Shown piece by piece: positions 10,301 to 23,285 of a stretch of DNA of 64,000 nucleotides. Every line of letters starts with the position of its first letter. The first letter of the stretch is position 1. Origin of the DNA: Himantopus leucocephalus. Its lineage: Eukaryota > Chordata > Aves > Charadriiformes > Recurvirostridae. The notes under the pieces are model-generated. The model searched no databases. It was not told where the DNA came from and saw only the letters and a list, made by a program, of their open reading frames with translations. The stretch covers positions 181,325,614 through 181,389,613 of the forward strand of contig RSEF01000001.1 in NCBI GenBank assembly GCA_003993805.1, given 5' to 3'. Both the position numbers and the translations under genes were made by a program.

Positions 10301-13300
10301 TTAATAAAAGAGGGACCAGTGCTGTAAACAGGTTATTGTTTTCATGTCTTTTACTTAGTAGGTAACTTCTGTGCTTTGAATCACATCAACAGAGACCAGA
10401 ATGAAGCCCAAGAAGTATTTGTGTTCTGGCATTTTTTTGCATATGAATTCTAGTATGATTTTATTGTAATTTTCCTTCCTGAGTCTTTGAATTCTTTTCC
10501 TTTTCCATGAAGCTCACTTGCAGGGACTTCCGTTACAGTTGTATATCTTCCTCCTATTCTGGAGAGGCTGCTGAAAAATTTGAGTTCTAAACCTCAAATT
10601 TTTTGGTGTCCTGAACCTCAAATTTTTGATTCATTCTGAACTACAGACATCTCAGTCCATCTGGGTTTGATCCAGTTTCATAGGAGAGTTAAATTTGTGA
10701 TACCTTCCTGTAGGGAGCTCTGGCACTTGGTACTGTTTGTCACAATTATTGCTCTGGTGATGGTCTGTGGTATATAGTTATGTATCTATAAGCCAGCAAT
10801 GGAGTTAGTTTGGCCCTGTTTTTTTCTTGCTGTAGTAAAATGTTCAGCTTCTCTTTCAACTTACCGTACCACAGTTAATTTTCATAAAGTCCTTTTAACT
10901 ACACATTGGGAATGATGTGCTATTAACTATACACATCGTTAATTTTAAAAATTAACTTTACGTTACAGAGTGATTTCTAGTTGTATTTCCAAGCACTCTG
11001 TATCCTTTAAGCAGTGTTACCTTTGAAAAAAACCAAGCCAAATGGAAAAGAGAGAGAGAAAGTGAAAAAAGATGTAAACCGGCACATAATGTGTAGGTAT
11101 TCTTGAATGTAACAGAAGTTTAAAGTAGTCTAAATTTTGACTTCTATAGTTTATATTGGAAAGGAGAGCTATCAACAGGAATTAGACAGCTGACAAACAA
11201 CAGAATTAATTCATTTGATCATTTGTGTTATCTTCCACATTTTCAGAGGTAAAAATAGCTGTATTATTTTACCTGTCCAACAATACCTATTAGGGTGTGT
11301 ACAAGACAGGCGTTTATGGCATTATCAGATTGAAATAAAGTCCAATGTTATTATTCAACCAGAGAATTTTTTTTCCCCATTAGTTTTCTTCTGAGAATAC
11401 TGGGGAAGACGAAGGGCAAATGTATATTCTGATAAAGTCTATTTTATAGTTTCTTTCTGCTAGCCTTAAATATATTATTTTTACCAAGGCATCATATTTG
11501 TTTTCTATTTTGAAAGCTACAGTAGTTGCTATAAAAAGGTTAAATTTGCAAGCACTTATCACACAGCAGTAACTGAGATCTCCCACTCATTTCCTATTTG
11601 AAGTACAGGGGAAAAAAAACCCTGTGATTGCTGTTGGCAAATGAAGACTTTTAAAACGGTACCCGCTGTAGCTTCAGTTAGAAATGTTCCTATGTCTTCA
11701 TAGGAAAAGGGGGGAGAAGGGACACAGTGACTTGCTAAGAAATGTTTGATTAATATGTAAAGTAATCTGTTCCTGAAGAAAGCTATTCCTGAAGGAAGCG
11801 CGCAGCATACATAAATCCCGTTACCTCTCTGTCTCCAGCTATGTTTATCGTTGTGTTTGTGGTACACATAGGTAGATTAATAGATACATACATAGAATCC
11901 TACGTACTTATTGCTTTAAGCTATTGCATGTTCAAACAGATGTTGAAGCCAAGATTAGCCTTTTTTTGCATGTGCTGGTGTGCAAACCTTTTAAAGGCAT
12001 CTATGAATTATTGCTTTGGTTCAGCATGAGTGCAGTAAGAAGAAATGTACCTCATCTGTAATACACTGTGTAGACTAATATCAGCTTCTTTTTTTCTTAT
12101 ATTGCAGTGAGATATTGATCTGGTAAAATGGTACCATATTGGAGCTGTCTGTTGTGGTATTCATCATGCTGTCACATCCCTAGTGCCTTGGAGTTATTGA
12201 AAAGCGGAATTGAGGGAGTTCTGTCATTGTGTGTTGCAATCCATTCATAAGAAAGTTCACTAAAACAGCTGAAGTCGTATTCTCGCTTATTTATTTATTT
12301 ACGTCTAGTGAGAGCCCTTTCACTTCTTTGGAGACGCAGAACCCTCCTATTTCAGGCACAGGGCCGTTAATAGGCTCGGTTACCTCTTCTTAGGCGTCTT
12401 TCTCTTGTATAACATTTGTTCTTTAGTCAAAGCTCACACCTGCTGCCTTTGCTGATGCTGATGCATTTGGGTTCTGTCCTTTGGGAGTAATATATCTGAG
12501 AGCTGTGGCTTCATTGCCCTTATGCTTTTATCTGATAGCTGTGAGAAGGTAAACGATGAACTTTTATATGTAGAAAGCTTTTAGTTTCTTCCCACACTAA
12601 AGTATCAGCTAATGTTAAAGGAGCTTTCAAAAATATATAAAGATACTGTCAATCTGCACTGAGTAGATTAAACAGTTTGAATGAATTATTTTTGTTTTGG
12701 AGTCTGCCTGGCAACCTGATGATGAATTTAGAAGGATGTCATGTTTTCTGTAAGGCCATGATGAAACAGGGATTTATTTATACATATAAGCAACAATCTA
12801 ACTATTTAACCCAGCTAAAGTAAAGGTCTGCTCTGCAGCTACAATGCCCTGACTTCCATAGTTTATACATATACTGTAAACAATCAGCCCCAATTTAAAT
12901 TTGGTATATAAGAGATTAGCAGAAGAGCAACTAAATGTCATTTCCTGATTTTAAAAGTTACGAAGACAATGAAGAAAAAGCATAGAAATTGCAAGTTGGC
13001 TTTATCTTGCAAGGTGCTAAGGGCATCTTGTGACTCTCTGAGGGCTCATAACTCCAGTTGGCTACTCTGGGAATTGGGAGTGTTCATCAGTTTTCTGAAT
13101 TGGTCCCCAAATTCTTCGTAGCTACATAAAATGTGTTCATTCTTTATATTCAGAGATTTTAAGAAAGAAAAATTAGAATACCTTTGTCAATGTTGCAGTT
13201 CCTTCGGCTATAAAATTATGTTAGTGTTGCTGGAATTTAAATAAGCATTGTTGCTTTCATATTTTAATAAGAATTTATAATGTGTTTTGATATTGGTGCA

Positions 13301-15989
13301 AAACTGACTATGTATTATGGGTCTATAATAGCCAAGTGTGCAGTATTTTTTAATCCATAGCCACAGTATGCTCTACAGTTGCTCAGAAGGAGCCTTCTGT
13401 GCTGTTAGGATGTATGACATGAATGCATATTAAGATTTATCCATGTTGTGTGTATTATTTCTAAGAAGTCCAATAGCTTGACAGAAGTTAACAGAAGGCA
13501 TAGAATTCAAAGCACATCACTATTACTTACTAATATATTTAATCCTTTTTTCCCCATTAAAAAAAAAAAAAAAGGTTCTTTAGGTTTGCAAACTCAAACA
13601 AAAACTTACCTTAAATCCCCAAAAGAAAATTGTATTTAGTGCTGAAAGTACCCTCTTCAGGCAGGTCATCTGTGGCTGGGTGCCACTTCATATTAGGTGA
13701 CTTTCATATCTGGCTTTGTTGATTTAAACAGCTCAGTGGCATCTATGGTTGTAGAGTCGCAAGAGTCACCGACTAAGCTCCTAAGAACTCTTATATTTGC
13801 TGCTCATTGAATGCGTGCGGGATTTCTTGATACTCTCTTGAATTCTCTTCTGTGTAGCTGCTGGAGAGAGAAATGTTTAACTTCTTAACGCTTTCGTAGC
13901 ACCTATTTTAATCAGTATTAGCTAGTGGTGTGTTTTCTTTTGGAAACTTTTTATAGGGTTGTACAACCTGTGTCACTTCTCTGCCTCCTTTCTCTATTTC
14001 TTGCTGCTTCTTGTGCCTTACCCAGAACACCTCTTGTGCGCTACTCAGGCAAGTGCTGTAGCAAGATGAGTGCTCTAGAAGAGACTTTGTTTTGCTCCCA
14101 TCTGTTTTCTTGGGGCAGCACAGAGTCAACATTTCCAGTCATTACCATATAGTTGAGGGAATTTTTGCTGCAGTGTAGAAAAGCCCTTGCAAGAAGTCTG
14201 CTCTGTGACATATTTCAGTCTTTTCAGAATATGGCTGTCAGATATCGCCGTGATCGTCTTCTCTTTGAACCCCACCTCCTCCAATAGATCAAGCTAATCT
14301 CTTCTGAAGTTTCCTTCAAGGTCCTACCTAACCGTCCTTGGCTCCACACCTCTAGATATCTTTCATCCCGTCATCTCCCGTCTTTTTAGTTTTCAAGAAC
14401 TATCTCACAGAACTGTCTTCACACCTCTCTATGCCTACTAAAGACCTTTTCCTGGATGGTCTTCAAAGCCCGGTGTTGCTGCTGTGAAGTTTTCTTTCCT
14501 TTGGTCCTATGAGTGCGTGTTTGTGGTTTCCCAGAACCCCCCTTTTCATTTCAGTGGTCTGTGTGAAGAATTACTTGTCTCTATGGGAAGGGGAGGACTG
14601 AATACTGGCCGTGAGGAGAAGAAAGGACTGTTTGGCAGCACCTGGAAGCTGATGAGGGAAGAAAAAAGAAAGACTGAACCGTGGGAGGATAAACTGAGGG
14701 GAGCTCAGCATTATAAACCTCAAAGATAACGGAAAAGCCCCTCTTCCTCAAAATATAAATAGTGAGGCTAATAAGACCTATTCTTCTCCTTATTACAGTC
14801 TTTTTGTGGACATCTTATTCTTGCCCCCTGCCCCTCCCCTGCTTCATCTGTCATTGTCTTTTTATATGTACGCTGTCCGGAAATGTGTCTTCATCTGTGT
14901 TTGGAAAACATCTAGCATACTGCGGGGTGTTATCACAGTGTAAAAAATAACTCCCAGGACAAGATTCTATTGCTGTATTTATAACCGATTTCAGGAGAAG
15001 GAGGATCAGGTTCATTCTTTATGGCTTTTTAACCATGCCTGTATATTGAAGACATTTGATTTACTTAACATATGGCCAAGTGAACTGTTGGGCATATTGG
15101 GAAAAATATGTGAAACTACTTTGAAATGTTGCAAATGTGTTTGGAGACCTTTGTGCCGCACCAAGCCTTTCTGTTGTTATTCAATTACTCTGATTTATTT
15201 TTTTCTTTCTTCTCCTTTTAAACACTGGATAATTATATTAATTTTTGAACCTGACCAAATACAGTGGTACATTAACAAAATATTTTTGTACTTCCTTGAG
15301 TGATGCCAATTCATATCTCTCTATCTAATCTACCCGTCTTCTAAGTTCTCTCTCTTACCCAGTGAAAATGTGTATGCTGCTGTAATGAAATAATTTCCAT
15401 GTCCTATAGAGTATTTAGATCAACAAGACCTTCACTTATTAGAAAGGGCAGAGTAGTAATGCTTTTGGCAAAGCCATTATTGTGGTATTGGTATTCACTA
15501 GAAAGGACAGAAATAGAACAACACTGTCCTCCATAAACAATTCCAATTTGATCTGTGTACATGATAAAATCTTGGCTCCTCAATGCATTTAGGTGCTGTC
15601 ATAGCTGTTGTTGCCAAATAAGAATGCAGTGTGATGTTATTATAGTAAACAGCACTTAAGCACAGCTGGCAGAATTGATCAGGGCCACATTAGAGTGAAC
15701 TTCAGCAGATGACTGACGCAGCAGAAACAATAACTGAATATGCAAACAGTTCTTGCAATGAATGCTCTGGGGATCAGGCACCATTATTTTTGACTTTGAA
15801 CAGGGAAAAGGGGCAGATTTGTAACCTCCTTCCACACAAAAGGGTTCTGGGTATTCTGTAAACATCTGACTGCCATTTATAATAGTAGCTAGTTACAAAG
15901 CAAAACTCTAGATTCCCTTGACTATTTACATTTCATTAATTATTAAAGACAAAAACATAAATATCAGATAAGTTTGTTTAATGTTTCAC
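7331..15989. other. Intronic sequence, no gene recognised
   Basis: AT-rich sequence with scattered A and T runs. At 10570-10627 the phrase ACCTCAAATTTTT recurs in a short local repeat. A stretch at 12640-12960 has fewer homopolymers and could be constrained, but I could not support a function. The C/T-rich 14240-14480 segment looks like old repeat-derived DNA without a nameable family. Confidence 0.55.
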
Positions 15990-16400
15990 ACAGGATTCTT
16001 TTTTTTTTTCTAGAAAAGCCTTTTCTCAATTAATGTTAATCATCGAGGACTTCCTGTTTAAATTGCACAGAAATGCGTGCTTGCCTCAGTGAGGGCTTTT
16101 TCCCCTTCTAATTATTATAAGAGCTAATTATGTGACCACATATTGCTATTCTTTTATTGTAATAATTTGGATTAGTAAAAATAAACAGCGGATAAATAGT
16201 GTATGAACCTCATTCTTGCACAATGTAAATCAGAACTTCTCTTCATATCTTGGTAATTTGCACGCTGCACATTACCAAAATATTTAAAATCCATGTAAAC
16301 AGCTATTCATGATTGTACTTTTACATTGTACAGTGTCATCTTTTGATTTATTTGACCATTAATGCAAAACAAAAAGCTCAACAATCCAAACTGAAACAAT
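15990..16400. promoter_or_regulatory. Candidate conserved enhancer, TAAT-rich
   Basis: About 400 bases dense in homeodomain core sites: ATTAATGTTAATCATC near 16028, TAATTATTATAAGAGCTAAT near 16110 and further ATTA/TAAT cores up to about 16365. No open frame or repeat similarity is visible. DACH1 introns are known in vertebrates to hold deeply conserved developmental enhancers, and this texture is typical of them. Activity and conservation are inferred, not shown. Confidence 0.45.
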
Positions 16401-19400
16401 AGAAAACTTTTTTTTCCTATCTTTTTAACCGAGTTTGTCTACTCATATAATGAATTTTTGTCTTGAAACAGGATGTTCTTTACAAACGAACATGATTAAA
16501 ATAGAGGGAAACAGAAGGTGGAAGACAAGAAAGAAATTAAAAAAGGCTGCATTAGATGAATGCTTGAATCTGCCTTATGGAAGGCCCTGTGAAATATCTT
16601 AAGTTTCTTACTGGCTCTCCTTGAGGAATGTGGATAGAAGCCATGCTGAGGATTTCATTCAAGTGTTGTGTGATGTGGAAAAGGCTGTTGATGGAGACTC
16701 AGCTGAGTCCAGCTTCATAGCTCAGTGGCATCAAATTCTGTTCTGAGGGGCACCGAGAGGCTGCCATCACTTTGTCATTGCCAAAATTAGACTAAGACGC
16801 ATACTGGAGCCTCACAGAGTGCCTGGGAAGTTCTTGTAACAGTCATTAGGTTATCCTGTTTACTTATTAACATCTTATTATAGCCAGCCTGACCCCTTCC
16901 CTCCTGGAACATCCCCCCCTCCCCCCCATCTCCATTCTTGGAGCAGAAATAAGTAGTTTCCAAAATATATATATGTAATATTTCCTATTAATTTTACTTC
17001 AACTTTTTATTTTACTTTAGTGCTCTGACTTCTACAGAATAGTCATAGAGACTCATAGAGAAACTGGAGTTTCTCTTCTAATTTCTCATGTCAGAGGTGG
17101 GATTTGCTATAAGTCACACAAAGTTTGCCCCAGAATAAATGCTTGCAACTTTATGGTCATTTTATGGCTTCCTCCTATCAAAACCAATTTCATCCATTTT
17201 CCCAAAAGCAGTTTTGCACAAATAGGATATTCTTATTAATCACGAGAAAACATTTGAGCTCACCTCCTGACCATTGTCGCATTTTGTTTCCTAAAACTCA
17301 GTTATCAAAAGACGAGGGGCATAAAGATGAGTTATAAACTTCTAGAAACAGTTGCACAGGGCTGTGATGTGATAGAAGAAATCAAACCTTCTGTGTAGGT
17401 ACACATAAAGAAGCCGTACCCCATCCCTCTAATACCCATCACTAAAGACTAAGCTTTAGCATGGATGCCTTCCAGGCCCACGCCCAGCTCACAGCCCGAG
17501 GAGAGATGATTCCTTCAAAGTAGTTACATATTCATCCAACTTGAAGCAGAAGAGCCTAGCAAGACAGCCAGAATGTTTTAAAGTTTCAGACTTTTTTTTT
17601 GGGGGGCGGCAGGGAGGTATATGGGATGGTTAAAAACCTGAATAGAGCCAGCCAGTCAAATGGAAATGACTGCAGTAGGTCTACAGACTTACCCAGACTG
17701 TGATTCACTAGGTGCTTTACTTTAGGATTGCACGTGATGCAAGATTATGTGAAAACAGGGTAATGAATCCAAAAGTTGTAATCCAGATTGAAAGGCAGGA
17801 AGAAAAAATGCTTCAGAAAATGGCTGGTTAGAGTTTGAGTGTGCCTCTGGGTTCTTGGTCTGGTATAAATAGAAGTATCATACTAAATATTTCTCACCAG
17901 CCTCATGGCCAGAATTCATGAAACACTGAAACGGAAACTTTTTTGTGAGCGTTCATCGTACAGGTGCTCCCAAATTGTTTGCTCACGCTTATTGTAATGT
18001 AGAGACATGTAGTCATTTGGGAAAAGGTGTCTTGTAGACTGCTTCCTGAAGCTGTATAGAATATAGCTGCTAAAGTTTCTGTTGTATGACAGTTTTTTCA
18101 GCATATGAGGTTACACATTAGATTACATAATCACTACAAAATCAAGTCTTTCAGTAAGTGTTGTGTGAGTGTGCGTACATACACACACACGTGCGTATAC
18201 ATATATATGTACGCATACACACGTACGCACTCGCTGTATACTTGAAACATGTTCTTNTGTATACGTATATATGTACGCATACACACGTATGCACTCGCTG
18301 TATACTTGAAACATGTTTTTTCCACATTGGAGAAGCCCATCGGTTGCAAAATCCTGTGCTCTAACCTGTCTTCTTCTGCATAGGATTTTTCTCAGCATAG
18401 GGGAAGGTTACCCTGTCCCTGAGAAAGCATCTGTAATCTTCTGGAGCTTTCATTGACAGGAGCAATGCATGCATTTTTGTTCCTGCTGGACTCCTTTTTA
18501 TTAGCTGAACCGAGTATCGTTCAACAAGCACGAAATTATAGCATCATACTCTACAGGTCTTCACTTGCTGAAAAAGCGGCTGCGAGTCTTTCCCTTGACT
18601 GCCAGTTGTTTATTAGAACCAGATGTCCAGTTCTGGGCATTTTTTTTTTAAAAAGTCATACATACGAGCATCAATTTTTATTCTCAGCTGGCTAATAGTC
18701 TTATGCTAACCTTCTCTATTCATTGTCTATTTATTTGTCAAGAATCACAGACTCCTTCACCACCTGCAATTATAAGTCCTCATTGGCTGAAAATGTCCAG
18801 AATTGCGTGTTTCCACTAGGAATTGAAGACGTGGGCTCGAACTGGTAGTGGCATGGACATCCCAGTTATCAGTAGTAGCAGTGGGCTGATGTTGAAGTTC
18901 AGGGCTACTGTGATCAGTCTGTTCGTCTTATCATTGCTTAATCATCAGAGAGATTTTTCTTTTGTCCGATGACTGTGAATGTTGCCAGTCTTCTAAAGTC
19001 GACAGAAACATGATTTTTTTTGTACGTAAGGTAGGTGGAGGGTGCCCAAATTTCATATTGTTTGGGATCCTTTCAAAAATCTCAACTGACTGAGTCCTTT
19101 TGCTTTCCACTGACATTTGTCAATACCTGCCACTGACATTTCATACAGAGAAAACCGAGCTGATCTATCCTGGCAAAAGGTAATTTATTGTGGCCGGACC
19201 AAGACATTGATTTGTCCTTAATGTAAAGCCAGGAAGCAATGCATTTTCCTGGTTTAACTTGCATGTTTTGTTTCTCACTAAAAGGGTCCAGCGCTCATGT
19301 TACAAGTTCAACATTGGTATCATTTGCTTTTTTTGGCAGGTCCTGTAATGACAGCTGACAGTTGGAAGCTTAACTGGGTAAAAGTACTAATCTCTTCAGT

Positions 19401-20496
19401 AGTTCAAGTTCCCATAAATATTAAGTTAGTCAATTTTATCTGCCTTTCCTTCATTATTGGATCTATGATCAAATTAAAGTAATAAAATCCATGTCCATTA
19501 TGCTATTTTGTGGTCTAATTTTGATTGCCAGTATAGATACAACTCACACAGACAAGCATTAACGAAAGTCACAGTGAAATACTTGCTTTGTTTTTCTGAA
19601 AATGTGTTTGTTTTATTCTCTGTCGTCGTCCCCCCCCCCGCCCCGATTTTGGACGGCTTACATTTTAGAAAACAAAACAAAACAAAAATGTATCCATATG
19701 TTTTTTTTAGTAATTATGCCAATCCTGATGTCAATGAAATGAGCAGCTGCCTTAGGCTGCAGCAGAAGAAAAATGAATTGAATGAGTGTATTGTTATGAT
19801 CAATGAAAATATCTATCATTGATCTGGTAGAGGATCAGCTGCATTCGGCATTTGAAGGTATCTCTTTAGGATCTAGGCATAAGTGTCTCCCGTTTCCAAA
19901 AATCCAATATGATACATGAATGGTTACAACCTTTCAGTGAAATGTCTCTTTTTTTTTTTTTTTCTAAAAAAATCTTTTTCTGTAATTAACTTTATGNTGG
20001 TCCAGTTCTACTCTCCTTTACCCCCCTTGAATATTGGTAATGACATGACTACTGTCCGTACAGTCCTGGAAGTTCAATGAAAGATATTTTGAGCCCAGTT
20101 TTATAACACCAGTGAAAAGGCTGTCTTGAAAAAACACAAATATTTTAGAAACACGGCTGTGGCTTTGTTTCTTATGATGCAACGTTTCCACACAAACCAT
20201 TTTTGCAAGGAACTACTGTGTATGACATACTGGAACACAATGATGCTGAAACGAGATAATGTAACATTTAGTAATTTCAGAAACGCATATTTAGATAATG
20301 GAGTATGACAGCTGCTGTTATTATGGTCTCTTTTGTTAGTCTCAGAAGTACCTGGATGTATCAAGAAATGGTTTTATTTTATTTTTATTTTCTTAAATTT
20401 CAACAGATATAAATAATAAAGTGTTCAGTTCCCATTAAAAAATGAACACTTTCCATCTATTTTTAATTTCTGTGCACATTATTATTCTATATACAC
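16401..20496. other. Intronic sequence, no gene recognised
   Basis: AT-rich sequence with C-rich runs near 16913-16928 and 19630-19645. The latter is followed by an AAAAC repeat near 19671-19687. Lone N at 19997. The alternating purine-pyrimidine tract near 18165-18320 is described separately. Confidence 0.55.
18165..18321. repeat. Alternating purine-pyrimidine tract with a duplicated 64-bp segment around a single N
   Basis: GTGTGAGTGTGCGTACATAC is followed by an AC repeat and then by GTATAC/ATATAT/GTACGC steps, an alternating purine-pyrimidine run of the Z-DNA-prone kind. The segment at 18193-18256, ending in CTTGAAACATGTTCTT, is repeated almost exactly at 18258-18321 after a lone N at 18257. 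The duplication is probably an assembly join inside a hard-to-assemble microsatellite. Confidence 0.8.
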
Positions 20497-20596
20497 NNNN
20501 NNNNNNNNNNNNNNNNNNNNNNNNNNNNNNNNNNNNNNNNNNNNNNNNNNNNNNNNNNNNNNNNNNNNNNNNNNNNNNNNNNNNNNNNNNNNNNNN
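20497..20596. other. Assembly gap (100 N)
   Basis: Exactly 100 N, a conventional placeholder for a gap of unknown size. The sequence just after it is a probable retroelement remnant, so an unresolved repeat is the likely cause of the break. Confidence 0.99.
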
Positions 20597-20925
20597 CAGG
20601 GCTCCATCACACGTAATGGTTACTTGGGAAGACAAAATGCCGTAACTCCAGGCATCCTCCCCTTTCTTCTTCTTCCCCCAGCTTTATATACTGACCCTGA
20701 CATCATACGGAATGGAATATTCCTTTGGTCAGTTGGGGTCAGCTGTCCGGCTGTGTCTCCTCCCAACTTCTTGTGCACTCCCAGCCCTCGCTGGTGGGGC
20801 AGTGTGAGGAGCAGAAAAGGCCTTGACTGCTTAGCAACAACCAAAACCATCAGTGTTTTACCAAATCCAAAATCTAGCACTATACCAGTTGCTAGTAAGT
20901 CAAATCCTTCCCAGCTGAAATCATG
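20597..20925 (+). mobile_element. Probable avian LTR-retroelement (endogenous retrovirus-like) remnant
   Basis: This segment is more GC-rich than its surroundings and carries phrases I recognise from an abundant LTR-class repeat of non-galliform birds: a CTTTATATACTGACC box, CTTTGGTCAGTTGGGGTCAG, GTGTCTCCTCCCAACTTCTTGTG and CCTTGACTGCTTAGCAAC. TTTATATA at about 20682 could be the LTR TATA-like element. It looks internally shortened and has no usable gag, pol or env frame. Its 5' part is lost in the adjacent gap and its 3' limit is a guess. The family name is not certain, and solitary LTR origin is inference. Confidence 0.55.
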
Positions 20926-22889
20926 CCATTTAGTTTTCTAGGGTAATCAGAATCTGTCCAGTCTGTTGGAGATTTCCTGCTGATTGAAGGAGCTGCCCAT
21001 CTTATTTTAAAGTATGTGGTGGCACTGGTTTTGGTTCCATCTGCCTCTCAGTGGATTTACTTTCTTTTTTAGTTATTCTGAAATTCTTCTTTCAGTCTCA
21101 GGTCAAACCTTGGCATTTAGAAATAAACTTATCNTAGCTGAAATCCCCAAAAACTCAGGAGAAAAATAAGAAAATGAAAAAGGCTACAGCAGTTCCAGAA
21201 ATTAAAAATAATTAAAAAATGTCTAATGTTAAAGCCCAATTCAGCTAAGCCCTGATGCATGTGCGCAACTCTATGCACATTCTTAAATCCGGTGGGACCT
21301 CAGCATATGGCCAAGTGATTTGCTAAATTGGGACCTAATTAAGGACAATTGTAAAAGTAGCTGCTATTTAAGCAATTATGGGATCTTCAGTTAGGTTTTG
21401 ACTGAAACTCTGAAGTTAACAGCAAAATCTTCTAAAGTCAGCATTTAATCTGTATCTTTTTGTTTAAAACAAAGGGCTAAGTAAAACAAAACACATTATT
21501 ATTAGTTCAGCATTATTCCCCACAGTTTACAACATTATGTACTTCTAAAGGATTTCATAGGTATTTATTTTAAAAAGTTAATATCAAGAAAAGTATTTTC
21601 TACCAGTAAAAGGTAAAAAAAACCCAGGGAGAAGTTACAGTGATGTATGCTCTTTGGATCACTGGCGCAAAGCTATCATTCCTTAAACTGTTGACATTTT
21701 AAAGGTTTAATGTCTTAGAGTTCTCTGAAGTATTTACAGCGTGATGTTGTCACTTACCTATCAAGTATACATTTATGAAACTATGTTAGAATTTAAGCAA
21801 AAACGCGATTTTGTAATGTGAAATGATATGACTGAAAGAAGTAGTGCTTTGTAACTTTTAGACTTGAAACTACTTAGAATCAGGGAGATGTTGATATTTC
21901 TGATAATAACTATTTCTAATTTTAGTTTCTTTCAGAATACTTCGATATCCAAACTTTTCTTCATTTCTTGTTTTAGAAAGCATTTTCAATAGATTTCTCT
22001 CATAATATGGAGTTTTGAAGCAATTGCATTTTGTGGAATGCAGATAAAAGTAAGAGTTTTCTCTAGTTTATCATAGTGGCTGATTTTAAATTGAAGTATA
22101 GTGTCTGGACTGCTTGTCCTAGTTTTGCTGTACTGGAAATAAGCCTTGCGATCAGCACATCCCATTAGTAGCTCTTCTTTATACATTCTTTCTAAGAATG
22201 TCTTTTGGTTGAACTACTACGTCTTCTAATGTAAGAAATTATTCACAGACCATTTTGGTAGGCATAGCGTAAAACCTCATCAGATAACAAATAGGTAAAT
22301 AATAAAAAAAGAAATACTGATACATGCAGTTCTTTTTGCGTCTTCATTTTTGATTTCTTCAGTACAACTTAATCAGGGTTACACCGTACCATGCCTAACA
22401 ACTAGGTGTATCACCAGTGAGACCTTTCATGGCGCTTCCTCGGTCACTCATACTGTGGGAACTCTGCAGTGTAGCCCTTCCTCAACCAATTTAATTTGTG
22501 GCAAATCTATAGGTTAAAGTTTCTCTTCATTTTTTTTGTCTCCATGGCCAGCAGCACCAATAACGTTGTGAGAGCTGGCAAAGAACTGATTGGATCAGTC
22601 GTTTTCACTGTTGTGCTGTTTCACAACACTGTTGACTTGGAGCAGCCTGTGGTTTCCTTCTGTGTCTGAATCTTCCCTATAAATCCATCAGACCTTTCCT
22701 GTGGTTGTGAAAGAGAAGAACCTCAACCTTTGCTTTTCCGATACTAGGAAAGACAGACTCTTTCAGCCTTGTCTTGGAAGCCTCCCCATTCTGTGATTGT
22801 GCTTGCGGTCCTTCTCTAGACCTATTTCTCTGTGAATCTATTTTTTCTGAAGATGGCTGACAGGCAAAATATCCCACTGATATGTCAGT
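20926..22889. other. Intronic sequence, no gene recognised
   Basis: AT-rich sequence with a lone N at 21134 and no recognised repeat or RNA. Part of the moderately GC-rich 22690-22890 stretch may be a further decayed piece of the CR1 fossil next to it, but I could not align it from memory. Confidence 0.5.
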
Positions 22890-23285
22890 CATCATTTCTG
22901 ATCTGCCAGAAGTATATTGCCTGATATGCTCAAGAATGGTATTTGTTTGTTTCATCACTGTGTCACATTGGTGGTTCATAATTATTCAGGGATCAGCTAA
23001 TGAACCCAGATATTTCTTCTTATTGGTTATTCCCAACTTATGAGTTCTTGGCTTACAGCAGCTACTCTTACTTATGGTCCCTGAGTGACTGACCTTGCAC
23101 GTTGCTCCCTTAAAATTCATCGTCTTTCCTTGAGACCATCCAGTTCTTTCAGTGTGATGCTCCATCCTCTTCCAACTTTGTGTCATCAGCATGTGTTGGA
23201 CATTAGTTAAATAATTAAACAAGACTGGTCCTAAAACTGATTCCCGATGAACTCTGCTGTTAGTTTCTCTCCACTCCGACATTTC
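22890..23285 (-). mobile_element. Decayed CR1-type LINE, reverse transcriptase fragment
   Basis: Read on the minus strand, the frame contains RESVLGPVLFNYLTN, corresponding to the QGSVLGPVLFN motif of CR1 ORF2 reverse transcriptase. The bases at 23173-23190 (complement) then read A-D-D-T-K-L, the catalytic (F/Y)ADD box, but in a shifted frame, so at least one indel separates the two motifs. Further downstream NHQCDTVMKQTNTILEHIR corresponds to the CR1 region that usually reads close to QQCDxAVKKANxILGxIR. Multiple shifts and substitutions show an old, inactive copy, truncated at both ends. Confidence 0.85.

Noticed and set aside
18158..18398. Mirror-image Tyr/Val/His/Thr-rich frames on both strands
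   Set aside because: Products of the alternating purine-pyrimidine microsatellite read in several frames.
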